NCBI RefSeq assembly: GCF_030690345.1
Contig: NZ_JAUYGV010000007.1
Location: forward strand, 62,001-126,000
Direction: 5' to 3'
DNA: 64,000 nucleotides
DNA from: Rheinheimera sp.
GTDB lineage: Bacteria > Pseudomonadota > Gammaproteobacteria > Enterobacterales > Alteromonadaceae
In this document: positions 55,884 to 64,000 of the stretch, one piece after another
How the letters are laid out: the number at the start of each line of letters is the position of its first letter
Numbering within the stretch: position 1 is the first letter of the stretch
Program-made: the position numbers and the translations under genes
Notes under the pieces: generated by a model
The model's input: the letters and a program-made list of their open reading frames with translations, nothing else
Told to the model about the DNA's origin: nothing
Databases searched by the model: none

Positions 55884-56894
55884 ATGATAGAAGCTGATCG
55901 TTTAATTCAAACCAGTGCCACCCGTGAAGACGAGGTGATTGACCGTGCGATAAGGCCAAAAACTCTGGCCGATTACACCGGGCAAGAGCATGTCTGCCAG
56001 CAGATGGCTATTTTTATCGAAGCCGCCCGCGGCAGGGGCGATCCGTTGGATCACCTGCTGATCTTCGGCCCGCCGGGTTTAGGTAAAACCACGCTGGCGA
56101 TGATAGTTGCCAACGAAATGGGCGTGAATATTAAAACCACTTCGGGCCCGGTGCTGGAAAAAGCCGGTGATCTGGCGGCGCTACTTACCAACCTTGAGCC
56201 AAACGATGTACTGTTTATTGACGAGATCCACCGCTTAAGCCCGGTAGTGGAAGAAATTCTCTACCCAGCGATGGAAGACTATCAGCTGGACATTATGATA
56301 GGCGAGGGCCCTGCGGCGCGTTCCATTAAGTTGGATTTACCACCGTTTACCTTAGTGGGTGCTACCACCCGTGCCGGTGCCTTAACCTCACCGCTGCGTG
56401 ATCGCTTTGGCATAGTGCAGCGGCTGGAGTTTTATAAAGTGTCAGAGTTAACGCAGATCATTCTGCGCTCGGCGCATTTTCTTAATTTAGTGCTGGATGA
56501 AGCCGGCGCGGCAGAAATTGCCAGGCGCTCGCGCGGCACCCCACGTATTGCTAATCGTTTGCTGCGTCGTGTACGCGATTATGCTCAGGTTAAAGCCAAT
56601 GGCGAGGTAACGGTTGAGATTGCATCGCAAGCACTGCTGATGGTGGATGTCGATGCCGAAGGCTTTGACTATATGGACCGCAAACTTATTTTGGCCATTA
56701 TTGAAAAATTTATGGGCGGCCCGGTGGGCTTAGATAACTTAGCCGCCGCCATTGGCGAAGAAAAAGATACCATTGAAGATGTAATAGAACCGTTTTTAAT
56801 TCAGCAGGGTTTTATTCAGCGCACACCGCGCGGCCGTATTGCCTCGCCACGGGCCTACCAGCACTTTGGCTTTGACTTACCAAAAACAGAATAA
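55884..56894 (+). CDS. ruvB: Holliday junction helicase RuvB
   Basis: A 336-residue AAA+ motor. Walker [12 protein letters not shown], Walker [10 protein letters not shown], sensor [10 protein letters not shown], Arg finger region SPLRDRFG, and the C-terminal winged helix ([16 protein letters not shown]). 3 bases after ruvA; drives branch migration. Confidence 0.98.
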   Translation: MIEADRLIQTSATREDEVIDRAIRPKTLADYTGQEHVCQQMAIFIEAARGRGDPLDHLLIFGPPGLGKTTLAMIVANEMGVNIKTTSGPVLEKAGDLAALLTNLEPNDVLFIDEIHRLSPVVEEILYPAMEDYQLDIMIGEGPAARSIKLDLPPFTLVGATTRAGALTSPLRDRFGIVQRLEFYKVSELTQIILRSAHFLNLVLDEAGAAEIARRSRGTPRIANRLLRRVRDYAQVKANGEVTVEIASQALLMVDVDAEGFDYMDRKLILAIIEKFMGGPVGLDNLAAAIGEEKDTIEDVIEPFLIQQGFIQRTPRGRIASPRAYQHFGFDLPKTE

Positions 56895-56920
56895 AAAAAA
56901 GCCCGCTCAGGGAGCGGGCT
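56893..56920 (-). terminator. Hairpin after ruvB with T-tract on the minus strand
   Basis: A 9-base stem AGCCCGCTC/GAGCGGGCT with a 3-base loop at 56900-56920; the A-run 56893-56899 gives a T-tract only for minus-strand transcripts. On plus the hairpin may still slow RNA polymerase after ruvB. Confidence 0.5.
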
Positions 56921-57472
56921 ACAAGTTGAAGGAGTGCTTCAAAAAAATCCAGGGAACATGTTGAAACAGCAATAAAACTTGGCAAAACACACAAATCTTA
57001 TTACCAGATGATCTTCACTAAAGTTTGGTAACCCTCTTACCGCACTTTTGCGCTAGCTCAGAACACCTGCGTATAATAGAGATACTGAGTAATTACTTCA
57101 AACGAGAAAAATTGCAGCTTAAGCATAAAAAAAACTAATGCGTTGGGGCTGTGAGTTTGCTTAAACTATAAGCAATGCTGTAGTGTGATGGCAGTAATAG
57201 CCAATGTTCATGCAGTGTTAAGCTAGAATGTGCATCATAGGTAGCATTACTTTTTTATTACTATTGATAATCTTAAATGCATTTACCTTGCTGTAATGGC
57301 CATTGGTCGCAAAATCGCCGTTAGCGGAACTTTTACGGCAAAGTTGAGTCAACAGAAACAATAAAAAAATACAAGTAGCTGGCAAAGAAAAATATAGTTG
57401 TCTTTATTGAGCTCAGGCAATTGAGTTCGTCAGTCAGCTTACTTATCATACACACCAATTAAAGCGAAACAC
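56921..57472 (+). other. Long AT-rich gap before the Tol-Pal operon
   Basis: About 550 bases without a supported ORF. It holds one good promoter (57048-57077) and scattered short inverted repeats, but no clear tRNA, terminator or coding signal. It may be a long leader of ybgC-tol or code for a small RNA. Confidence 0.5.
57048..57077 (+). promoter_or_regulatory. Promoter upstream of ybgC-tol
   Basis: TTGCGC (57048-57053), 18-base spacer, TATAAT (57072-57077). Transcription would begin near 57084, giving a leader near 390 bases before ybgC. Confidence 0.55.
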
Positions 57473-57883
57473 ATGTCTGATACAGTCTTTATATTCCCGG
57501 TGCGCGTGTACTACGAAGATACCGATGCCGGCGGAATAGTATACTACGCAAATTATTTAAAATTTTTTGAGCGCGCGCGCACCGAATGGTTGCGCGCCCT
57601 GGGTATTGAGCAAGATTTATTTTTGTCAAAAAATATCGCTTTTGTTGTTGCTCAGGTTTTAATGGATAACAAAAAGCCGGCGAAATTTAATGAATTATTG
57701 ACGGTCCATAGTCAAATCAGTACCTTAAAGCAAGCTAGTATGGTTTTTGAGCAAAAAATTTACAATAGTGCTGAGCAACTGGTTTGTTCAGCCCGGATTA
57801 AAGTCGCCTGTATTTCACTACAGCAAATGAAAGCCCGGGCAATTCCGGCAGAAGTGACAGAGGTATTAACGCGTGGCAGGTGA
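57473..57883 (+). CDS. ybgC: Acyl-CoA thioesterase YbgC
   Basis: A 136-residue hotdog thioesterase. [30 protein letters not shown] carries the 4HBT active Asp (shown by [16 protein letters not shown]). Tol-Pal associated thioesterase acting on short acyl-CoA or acyl carrier protein. Its end overlaps tolQ by 11 bases. Confidence 0.97.
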   Translation: MSDTVFIFPVRVYYEDTDAGGIVYYANYLKFFERARTEWLRALGIEQDLFLSKNIAFVVAQVLMDNKKPAKFNELLTVHSQISTLKQASMVFEQKIYNSAEQLVCSARIKVACISLQQMKARAIPAEVTEVLTRGR

Positions 57884-58562
57884 AATTTCTATTTTAGGCT
57901 TGTTAATTGAAGCAAGCTTTGTGGTGCAGTTAGTAATGCTGATTTTACTGGGTATGTCAGTAATGTCCTGGACCATGATTTTTCGCCGCCGCAAGGCATT
58001 AAGCGAAGCGGTCGTCGATGCAAAGAAGTTTGAAGACCGCTTTTGGTCCGGCGTTGATTTATCCAAGCTGTATAACGAAGTGAGTGCCCGTGCCGCTAAC
58101 AACGGCCTGGAAGCTTTGTTCAAAGCCGGTTTTAAAGAGTTTGCCCGTTTACACAAGACCAACAGCCGTCAGCCGGCTGCGGTAATGGAAGGCACTCAAC
58201 GTGCGATGCGCGTTGGCTTGTCGCGTGAAGTGGAGCGGCTGGAAATGCACTTGCCGTTTTTAGCCACTGTAGGCTCTATCAGCCCTTATATCGGTTTATT
58301 TGGCACCGTGTGGGGCATTATGAATTCTTTTATCGCCTTAGGTGCGGTAGAGCAGGCGTCGCTGGCGATGGTTGCGCCCGGTATTGCAGAGGCGCTGATT
58401 GCGACAGCTATCGGCTTGTTTGCCGCGATTCCGGCAGTTATTGCCTACAACAAGTTTTCGCACCAGGTAGAAATGCTTGAAAGCAGTTACGCTAACTTTG
58501 TCGAAGAGTTCGCCAATATTCTGCATCGTCAGGCCGTATCAAATGGTGGAGAGGCAGCCTGA
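57873..58562 (+). CDS. tolQ: TolQ inner-membrane proton-channel protein
   Basis: A 229-residue protein from GTG 57873 with three helices; [36 protein letters not shown] and [22 protein letters not shown] (shown in parts) are ExbB/TolQ marks. It couples the proton gradient to TolA with TolR. Stop overlaps tolR start. Confidence 0.97.
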   Translation: MAGEISILGLLIEASFVVQLVMLILLGMSVMSWTMIFRRRKALSEAVVDAKKFEDRFWSGVDLSKLYNEVSARAANNGLEALFKAGFKEFARLHKTNSRQPAAVMEGTQRAMRVGLSREVERLEMHLPFLATVGSISPYIGLFGTVWGIMNSFIALGAVEQASLAMVAPGIAEALIATAIGLFAAIPAVIAYNKFSHQVEMLESSYANFVEEFANILHRQAVSNGGEAA

Positions 58563-58993
58563 TGTACGTTAGAAAGAAACGTCGTTTAAAGGCCGAAATT
58601 AATGTGGTGCCTTATATCGATGTTATGTTGGTGCTGTTGGTAATTTTTATGGTAACTACACCGCTGATTACCCAGGGCGTAAAGGTTGAGTTGCCAAAAT
58701 CAGCCGCTGAACCGATTAAACAAATGCAGGACGGTAAAACACCTTTGGTAGCAACGGTGGATCAAGACGGCCTGTATTATTTTGAGAAAGACGGCAAGCA
58801 GCAGGGGCCTTTTACTGCGGCTGAGCTAACGGTTGAAGTCGCCGGTTGGTTGACTATTGAACCCGGTACCCAAGTCATTGTAAAAGGTGACCGTAAAGTA
58901 AGTTATGACGCCGTGATCCGGTTAATTAATGTATTAAAGACAGCAGGCGCGCCGGCTGTAGGGTTGATGACCGATAACGTGGATGCAAATTAG
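58562..58993 (+). CDS. tolR: TolR inner-membrane protein
   Basis: A 143-residue ExbD/TolR protein: one N-terminal helix with the essential Asp in NVVPYIDVMLVLLVIFMVT, then a periplasmic domain with GDRKVSYDAVIRLINVLK. Overlaps tolQ by one base and tolA by 11. Confidence 0.97.
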   Translation: MYVRKKRRLKAEINVVPYIDVMLVLLVIFMVTTPLITQGVKVELPKSAAEPIKQMQDGKTPLVATVDQDGLYYFEKDGKQQGPFTAAELTVEVAGWLTIEPGTQVIVKGDRKVSYDAVIRLINVLKTAGAPAVGLMTDNVDAN

Positions 58994-59912
58994 TATGGCT
59001 GTTGCGATTGATCCGCCACTGGCAAAATCGCTGGGTTTACATTTGGCAATAGTCGTCGCGCTGCTGTTTAGTGCCGACTTTTCCAGTAAGCCGGAAATGG
59101 TCTCGGTTACGTTGGAGTCTGAAGGTAAGGCACCGGTTGAAGCCGTTGCAGTGGATCAGCAGCAGCTGAATGCCCGTGTACAGCAGATGCAACAAGAGCG
59201 TGATGCGGCCAAAGCCGCGGAAGAAAAACGCATTCGTGATTTAGAGCGGCGTGCGCAGCAGGCTGAGAATAACCGCACCGCTGAAGAGGCTCGGTTAAAA
59301 CGGGTGGCAGAACAAAAGCGTCAGGCTGATGCCGAGGCGGCTAAAGCCAGAGCTGCAGCTGCTGATGCGAAGAAGCAGCAAGAGCAGGAAAATGCCAAAG
59401 CGCGTGAAGCTGAGCAAGCCCGGATTGTAAAAGAGCAGGAACGGAAAAAAGCGGAAGACGCTGCTAAAGCGGCAGAACAAAAACGCAAAGCAGAACAGGA
59501 AGCCGCCGAAAAGGCTGCAGCTGAGCGCGCACGGCAAGCTGCCGAAGCAAAGCAAAAAGCCGAGCAGGAGCGGGCGATGCAGGAGCAACTGGCAAAAGAG
59601 GCGCAGGCGCGTTCAGCCGCCAGAGCCCGCCAGGCGGCAACAGAAGTACAGCGTTATACGGCATTGATCAGAGATGCTATTCAACGCAATTTGTTGGTAG
59701 ATGAAGGCATGCGCGGTAAATCGTGCCGCATTAATGTGCGGTTGGCCAGTAGTGGCTTTGTTACCAGCGTTAGTGTGATTAACGGCGATAAAGCCGTATG
59801 TGATGCGACAGTCCGTGCCGTAAACCGTGCCGGAACCTTACCGGTGTCACAAGACCCGGATGTGTATAACCAGTTGAAAGATATTAACTTAACGGTGAGT
59901 CCAGAACTTTAA
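58983..59912 (+). CDS. tolA: TolA energy-transducing protein
   Basis: A 309-residue protein: cytoplasmic start, helix ([16 protein letters not shown]), a long Ala/Lys/Glu/Gln-rich coiled coil (about 60-215), and the C-terminal TolA domain ([34 protein letters not shown]) that binds Pal/TolB; two Cys of that domain are kept. ATG 58995 is an alternative start. Shorter than the E. coli protein (421), mainly in the coiled coil. Confidence 0.96.
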   Translation: MQISMAVAIDPPLAKSLGLHLAIVVALLFSADFSSKPEMVSVTLESEGKAPVEAVAVDQQQLNARVQQMQQERDAAKAAEEKRIRDLERRAQQAENNRTAEEARLKRVAEQKRQADAEAAKARAAAADAKKQQEQENAKAREAEQARIVKEQERKKAEDAAKAAEQKRKAEQEAAEKAAAERARQAAEAKQKAEQERAMQEQLAKEAQARSAARARQAATEVQRYTALIRDAIQRNLLVDEGMRGKSCRINVRLASSGFVTSVSVINGDKAVCDATVRAVNRAGTLPVSQDPDVYNQLKDINLTVSPEL

Positions 59913-59914
59913 TT

Positions 59915-61261
59915 ATGTATAAATTTATCCGAAATGCTGTGTTGGTTACCGTAATGATGCTAAGTGCTCAGGCAAAGGCGTCATTGGAGATTGTCATTAC
60001 TGAAGGTATTGACTCGGCCAGGCCGATAGCCATCCTGCCGTTTACGTTTAAAGGCGCCACTTTACCTAATCAACGCCTGGATGAAATTATTGCTGCTGAT
60101 TTAATGCGTAGCGGTAAATTCAGCCCGTTGGCCAGCATTAAAATGCCACAACGGCCGCAAAGTGCTGCGCAAATTGATTACGCCGCCTGGTCACGCGAGG
60201 GTGTAGAAGCGATCGTTATCGGCCAGATCACTGAAGTGGGCATTGACCGTTATACCGTAAGTTTCGAGTTAATTGATGTATTAAAAGGTAGTAATGCTGC
60301 TGACCGTCAGTCATTGAATGCCGGGCGTTTAACCGGCAGTGCAGAGCATATACTCGACAGCCGTGAAACTACCATTAATGGCAGCCAGTTTCGCCAGTAT
60401 GCGCATCGCATCAGCGATATTGTGTATGAAAAGCTAACCGGTGAGCGCGGGGCTTTTTTAACCAAAATTGCCTACGTGTTGGTAAACCGCCAGGTTGAAT
60501 TTCCGTTTCAGCTGGTGGTAGCCGATTATGACGGTGCAAACGAGCAGGTGCTGCTGCGCTCGAAAGAGCCGTTAATGTCACCTAACTGGTCACCGGACGG
60601 TACTAAGCTGGCGTATGTCACCTTTGAGAAGCGCCAGTCACAAATTTATATTCAGGATATCTATACCGGACGTCGCACTATGTTAAGTAGCACCCCCGGT
60701 ATTAATGGTGCACCGGTCTGGTCTCCGGACGGCAGACGTATGGCTATGGTGTTATCTAAAGATGGTAACACTGAAATTTATACCATGGATATTGCTACTA
60801 AAGCGCTGACAAGGGTTACTAACCACAGAGCTATAGATACCGAGCCTTCGTGGTCTCCTGATGGCAAAGAGCTGTTATTTAGTTCGGAGCGAGGTGGCAA
60901 TCCACAACTTTATAGCGTAAATTTGTTAACGGGTACGACCAGACGCTTAACCTTTGAAGGTGAAATGAATTTGGCCGGTTCCTATACTCCGGACGGTAGT
61001 TCGGTAGTGATGGTGAATCGCACCCGTGGCCAGTACCACATTGCAAAAATGGATCGCCAAACCCGGTTTTTGCAAGTACTGACCAAAACCAATTTGGATG
61101 AGTCACCCAGTGTGGCGCCAAACGGTTCAATGATTATATACAGCACCATGCACGGTTCTTCGCAGGTGTTAGCACTGGTTTCTATGGATGGTCGTTTTAA
61201 AGCACGGCTGCCGGCGGTGGAAGGACAAGTAAAGTCGCCGGCCTGGTCGCCTTTTTTATAA
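59915..61261 (+). CDS. tolB: TolB periplasmic beta-propeller protein
   Basis: A 448-residue protein, signal 1-22 (ends AQAKA). N-terminal domain about 30-165, then six-bladed propeller with repeats [33 protein letters not shown]. It binds Pal and TolA. Gap to tolA is 2 bases. Confidence 0.97.
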   Translation: MYKFIRNAVLVTVMMLSAQAKASLEIVITEGIDSARPIAILPFTFKGATLPNQRLDEIIAADLMRSGKFSPLASIKMPQRPQSAAQIDYAAWSREGVEAIVIGQITEVGIDRYTVSFELIDVLKGSNAADRQSLNAGRLTGSAEHILDSRETTINGSQFRQYAHRISDIVYEKLTGERGAFLTKIAYVLVNRQVEFPFQLVVADYDGANEQVLLRSKEPLMSPNWSPDGTKLAYVTFEKRQSQIYIQDIYTGRRTMLSSTPGINGAPVWSPDGRRMAMVLSKDGNTEIYTMDIATKALTRVTNHRAIDTEPSWSPDGKELLFSSERGGNPQLYSVNLLTGTTRRLTFEGEMNLAGSYTPDGSSVVMVNRTRGQYHIAKMDRQTRFLQVLTKTNLDESPSVAPNGSMIIYSTMHGSSQVLALVSMDGRFKARLPAVEGQVKSPAWSPFL

Positions 61262-61304
61262 AAAAGCAAAAGAGTTATTACATTTAAATACTAAGGACAA
61301 CATC

Positions 61305-61832
61305 ATGAAATTAAATAAAGTGTTAAAAGGTTTACTGATCGCATTACCAGTGCTGACCATGGCTGCTTGTAGCTCTACTTCATCTACCGGCCAGTCTGAT
61401 GCAGACACCAGCCAAACAACTCAGCCGGTAGAAACGGTACAGGTTGAAACGGTTGAGCAAGTAGTAAGCCCTGCTGAGCAAATGCGTCAGAAGCTGGATG
61501 CACTGCGTCAGGAAAACACTATTTACTTCGACTTCGACAAAGCCACAGTTCGCCCTGAGTTTGTAGAAACTCTGCAAGCTCACGGTGCATTTTTAACTGC
61601 TAACCCAAGCGTACGTGTAACCGTTGAAGGCCACTCAGATGAGCGCGGCACGCCGGAATACAACATCGCGCTGGGCGAGCGTCGTGCTCAGGCCGTAGTA
61701 CAATACTTACAAAACCTGGGTGTGTCTGCCGGTCAAATTTCTACTGTAAGCTACGGTGAAGAAAAGCCGGTAGATATGTCACGTTCTGAAGCAGGCTTTG
61801 CTAAAAACCGTCGTGCGGTGTTAGTCTATTAA
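61305..61832 (+). CDS. pal: Peptidoglycan-associated lipoprotein Pal
   Basis: A 175-residue outer-membrane lipoprotein: lipobox VLTMAAC (Cys22), Thr/Gln-rich linker, OmpA-type peptidoglycan domain with [28 protein letters not shown] and the NRRAVLVY end. It ties the outer membrane to the wall in Tol-Pal. Confidence 0.98.
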   Translation: MKLNKVLKGLLIALPVLTMAACSSTSSTGQSDADTSQTTQPVETVQVETVEQVVSPAEQMRQKLDALRQENTIYFDFDKATVRPEFVETLQAHGAFLTANPSVRVTVEGHSDERGTPEYNIALGERRAQAVVQYLQNLGVSAGQISTVSYGEEKPVDMSRSEAGFAKNRRAVLVY

Positions 61833-61859
61833 TCCTGATTCATTACTATATTGATACGC

Positions 61860-62645
61860 ATGACAGTTAAATACACTCTGTTAGCAGCTATGACACTGGT
61901 ACATACCGGTGTTATGGCTAATCCGGCACCGGTTACCGATGTAAATCGTAACCGGCAAGCTACTACTGCAGTACAAAGCCAGCCTACCGGCTCAATAGAG
62001 CAGCGTTTGGCAACGCTGGAACGCATTGTAGAAGCCCGTTCTGAAGCACAAATGCGGATGGCGCAGCAATTACAGCTGCTGTTGGACGAAGTCAGCGAAT
62101 TGCGTGGCGTTACCGAAACCCATGCTTACCAGTTGAGCGAAATTCTGCAGCGTCAGCGCGATTTGTACCAGGAAATTGACCGTAGGGTAAGTGCAATACA
62201 GGCAGCGCCTGTTACTGTACCTGAGGTTCAACCTGACAGCAGTAGCACAGCGGCCTATTCTTCTGATTTGTCAGAAAATGATGCCTACGATAAAGCGGTC
62301 AATATGGTGCTGAAAGATCGGCGCTATGATGCAGCAATACCGGAGTTCGAGAATTTTATCCGCACTTACCCTAACTCAGGCTATGCACCTAATGCGCATT
62401 ATTGGCTGGGGCAGTTGTTGTTTAACAACAACGAACTGGCTAAAGCAAAAACGCATTTTGAGCGGGTAGTGAATAATTTTCCTCAGTCCAATAAAGTTGC
62501 CGACGCCTTGCTGAAATTAGGCCAGGTGGCCGAGCGCGAGAACAACAAAGACGCAGCACTGCGGTTTTACCGACAGTTAGTTGATAAGCACTCAACAGCG
62601 ACATCAGCTAAACTGGCACAAGACAGAATTAATGCGCTGAAATAA
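61860..62645 (+). CDS. cpoB: Cell division coordinator CpoB (YbgF)
   Basis: A 261-residue periplasmic protein from ATG 61860 (TTG 61851 is an in-frame but weaker start). Signal 1-20, coiled coil about 40-105, then TPR repeats (YDKAVNMVLKDRRYDAAIPEF, GYAPNAHYWLGQLLFNNNEL, shown in parts). It links Tol-Pal with septal peptidoglycan synthesis. Confidence 0.95.
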   Translation: MTVKYTLLAAMTLVHTGVMANPAPVTDVNRNRQATTAVQSQPTGSIEQRLATLERIVEARSEAQMRMAQQLQLLLDEVSELRGVTETHAYQLSEILQRQRDLYQEIDRRVSAIQAAPVTVPEVQPDSSSTAAYSSDLSENDAYDKAVNMVLKDRRYDAAIPEFENFIRTYPNSGYAPNAHYWLGQLLFNNNELAKAKTHFERVVNNFPQSNKVADALLKLGQVAERENNKDAALRFYRQLVDKHSTATSAKLAQDRINALK

Positions 62646-62649
62646 TCCC

Positions 62650-62672
62650 ACCCGGCTCAGGCCGGGTTTTTT
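62650..62672 (+). terminator. Terminator of the Tol-Pal operon
   Basis: CCCGGC-TCAG-GCCGGG followed by six T, 5 bases after cpoB. Confidence 0.92.
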
Positions 62673-62748
62673 CTTCCTGTATAACGCCGTATAACGCTGG
62701 CATTTTGAGCAATCAGACCACATCCGCGTGCTTTTTAACACTTTTTGG

Positions 62749-62776
62749 TTGCACAAAAGCCGTAAATCAGTAAGAT
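62749..62776 (+). promoter_or_regulatory. Promoter of the tRNA-Lys array
   Basis: TTGCAC and TAAGAT with a 16-base spacer, then GTCCGCGG discriminator, 15 bases before the first tRNA. Confidence 0.6.
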
Positions 62777-62791
62777 ATGCGTCCGCGGTTA

Positions 62792-62867
62792 GGGTCGTTA
62801 GCTCAGTTGGTAGAGCAGTTGACTTTTAATCAATTGGTCGCTGGTTCGAATCCAGCACGACCCACCA
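62792..62867 (+). tRNA. tRNA-Lys(TTT), copy 1
   Basis: A 76-base cloverleaf, acceptor GGGTCGT/ACGACCC, anticodon loop CTTTTAA (TTT), T arm CTGG-TTCGAAT-CCAG, CCA encoded. Confidence 0.98.
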
Positions 62868-62892
62868 ATCGCGCAAACTTTGATATCGAAAT

Positions 62893-62968
62893 GGGTCATT
62901 AGCTCAGCTGGTAGAGCAGCGGACTTTTAATCCGTTGGTCGATGATTCGAATTCATCATGACCCACCA
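62893..62968 (+). tRNA. tRNA-Lys(TTT), copy 2 (variant T stem)
   Basis: A 76-base cloverleaf like copy 3, but the T stem reads GATGA-TTCGAAT-TCATC: the almost universal G53-C61 pair is A-U. Both sides changed, so pairing is kept. Confidence 0.94.
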
Positions 62969-62985
62969 TTTCGATAGCCCTGTTT

Positions 62986-63061
62986 GGGTCATTAGCTCAG
63001 CTGGTAGAGCAGCGGACTTTTAATCCGTTGGTCGATGGTTCGAATCCATCATGACCCACCA
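62986..63061 (+). tRNA. tRNA-Lys(TTT), copy 3
   Basis: A 76-base cloverleaf with acceptor GGGTCAT/ATGACCC and T arm GATGG-TTCGAAT-CCATC; anticodon TTT; CCA encoded. Confidence 0.98.
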
Positions 63062-63082
63062 CTTTCTTCATTTTTCCTGCAT

Positions 63083-63158
63083 GGGTCGTTAGCTCAGTTG
63101 GTAGAGCAGTTGACTTTTAATCAATTGGTCGCTGGTTCGAATCCAGCACGACCCACCA
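63083..63158 (+). tRNA. tRNA-Lys(TTT), copy 4
   Basis: Identical to copy 1 over 76 bases. The array thus has two types, 1 and 4, and 2 and 3. Confidence 0.98.
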
Positions 63159-63169
63159 TGCCGCCATAC

Positions 63170-63198
63170 TGTATTTTCATCAGCGTCAGCGCTATAAT
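63170..63198 (+). promoter_or_regulatory. Promoter of nadA
   Basis: TGTATT (63170-63175), 17-base spacer, TATAAT (63193-63198). Good -10, poor -35; 31 bases before the nadA ATG. Confidence 0.5.
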
Positions 63199-63229
63199 AG
63201 CCGCCCTTTAATGCCAGCAGGTAAGCCCT

Positions 63230-64000
63230 ATGGAACAGCCGTTGTATTTCACAGAGCAAGACTTTGCCTTTCCGAAAAAGCCACTGCCACTTAGCAGTGA
63301 CGAAAAGCAAGCCTACAAAAACCGTATCAAAGTGCTGTTACAGCAAAAAGACGCTGTGCTGGTAGCGCATTACTATACCGATCCGGAAATCCAGGCGCTG
63401 GCCGAAGAAACCGGTGGCTGCGTGTCAGACTCGTTAGAAATGGCCCGTTTTGGTAATGAACACCCGGCAAAAACACTGATTGTCGCCGGGGTAAAGTTTA
63501 TGGGCGAGACCGCCAAAATTCTTACGCCGAATAAAACCGTATTAATGCCCACGCTGGATGCTACCTGTTCACTGGATTTAGGCTGCCCGGCAGAGCCGTT
63601 CTCGGCGTTTTGTGATGCCCACCCTGATCGTGTAGTGGTGGTGTATGCCAATACTTCTGCGGCAGTAAAAGCCCGCGCCGACTGGGTGGTTACTTCATCT
63701 ATTGCGCTGGATGTGGTGGATTATTTAGACAGCCAGGGCAAAAAAATTCTCTGGGGTCCGGATAAACACCTGGGCGCCTGGGTGCAAAAGCAAACCGGCG
63801 CTGATATGTTGCTGTGGAACGCCGCCTGTATCGTACACGATGAGTTTAAAGCTAATGCTTTAGTTGAGCTGAAAAAGCAGTACCCCGACGCCGCAGTGTT
63901 GGTGCATCCGGAATCACCGGACAGCGTAGTACAGTTGGCCGATGCCGTAGGCTCTACCAGCCAGCTGATTAAAGCCAGCCAAACGCTGCCTAATAGCACC
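63230..64000 (+). CDS. nadA: Quinolinate synthase NadA (cut by window edge)
   Basis: The first 257 residues of NadA are visible; the frame is open at the right edge. ATG 63230 lies 8 bases after AGG. Marks: [64 protein letters not shown] (cluster Cys region), [16 protein letters not shown] [12 protein letters not shown] and [10 protein letters not shown]. It makes quinolinate from iminoaspartate and DHAP with a [4Fe-4S] cluster for NAD synthesis. Tol-Pal-tRNA-Lys-nadA is a common order in gammaproteobacteria. Confidence 0.96.
   Translation, partial: MEQPLYFTEQDFAFPKKPLPLSSDEKQAYKNRIKVLLQQKDAVLVAHYYTDPEIQALAEETGGCVSDSLEMARFGNEHPAKTLIVAGVKFMGETAKILTPNKTVLMPTLDATCSLDLGCPAEPFSAFCDAHPDRVVVVYANTSAAVKARADWVVTSSIALDVVDYLDSQGKKILWGPDKHLGAWVQKQTGADMLLWNAACIVHDEFKANALVELKKQYPDAAVLVHPESPDSVVQLADAVGSTSQLIKASQTLPNST

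Noticed and set aside
59295..59588. Leu/Phe-rich ORF antisense to tolA
   Set aside because: Mirror of the Ala/Lys/Glu codons of the tolA coiled coil.
63089..63310. Minus-strand ORF ending CWIRTSDQLIKSQLLYQLS
   Set aside because: Antisense to the fourth tRNA-Lys and the nadA start; same kind of false ORF.

Overview
The window looks like a chromosomal piece of a marine or freshwater gammaproteobacterium of the Alteromonadales/Chromatiaceae type (Rheinheimera, Arsukibacterium or Alishewanella-like). The basis is gene content and order: dnaQ beside a TIGR03503-like gene, aspS-yebC-ruvCAB, ybgC-tolQRAB-pal-cpoB-tRNA-Lys-nadA, purM-purN-DUF3108, and a DUF3570/DUF4266/ApbE cluster. The genus is an inference and was not tested by any search. 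Both edges cut genes: a TonB-dependent receptor at the left and nadA at the right. Layout: 1-4 kb holds the receptor tail, a secreted glutathione-peroxidase-like protein, a palindromic repeat, divergent rnhA/dnaQ and a membrane-anchored TIGR03503-like protein. At 4.07-4.69 kb lies a tRNA-Asp array with four intact genes and two decaying copies. At 4.9-8 kb a PAS-PAS-PAS-GGDEF-EAL protein has two FixL-like PAS domains and overlaps a convergent solute-binding protein. At 8.2-13.2 kb an LTA-synthase-type sulfatase and a TlpA/DUF4266/DUF3570/ApbE operon each sit behind a direct repeat that fits the PmrA box; DUF3570 carries a flavinylation-type motif. At 13.2-19.7 kb, on the minus strand, lie an MFP-RND efflux pair coupled to a secreted metallopeptidase, and a chemotaxis-type transducer. 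At 19.8-22.8 kb is a sulfur module (TauE/SafE, rhodanese, PmpA/PmpB-like YeeE halves, divergent persulfide-dioxygenase-like MBL enzyme) with paired operator-like sequences. At 22.9-27.6 kb are a dienelactone hydrolase, an oxidoreductase, yjjG and an AraC-SDR pair of foreign look. Around 27.7-31.3 kb a lipase gene is followed by five small co-oriented ORFs separated by attC-like sites, with no integrase visible: a cassette cluster lacking its integron integrase. The rest is mainly core: aqpZ, an M2 dipeptidyl carboxypeptidase, an Atm1-like ABC exporter, ppnP, an ExeM/NucH-type nuclease, fadE with a FadR-like site, yafJ, purMN, cmoAB, a large sensor diguanylate cyclase, aspS-yebC-ruvCAB, the Tol-Pal operon, four tRNA-Lys genes and nadA. 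The genes form several working groups: Tol-Pal for envelope constriction, RuvABC for Holliday junction processing, CmoAB for wobble-uridine modification, PurMN for purine synthesis, two c-di-GMP proteins of opposite predicted activity, and a candidate extracytoplasmic flavoprotein system (DUF3570 with ApbE and TlpA). The last of these, with its PmrA-box-like sequences, and the integrase-less cassette cluster are the least described parts of the window.
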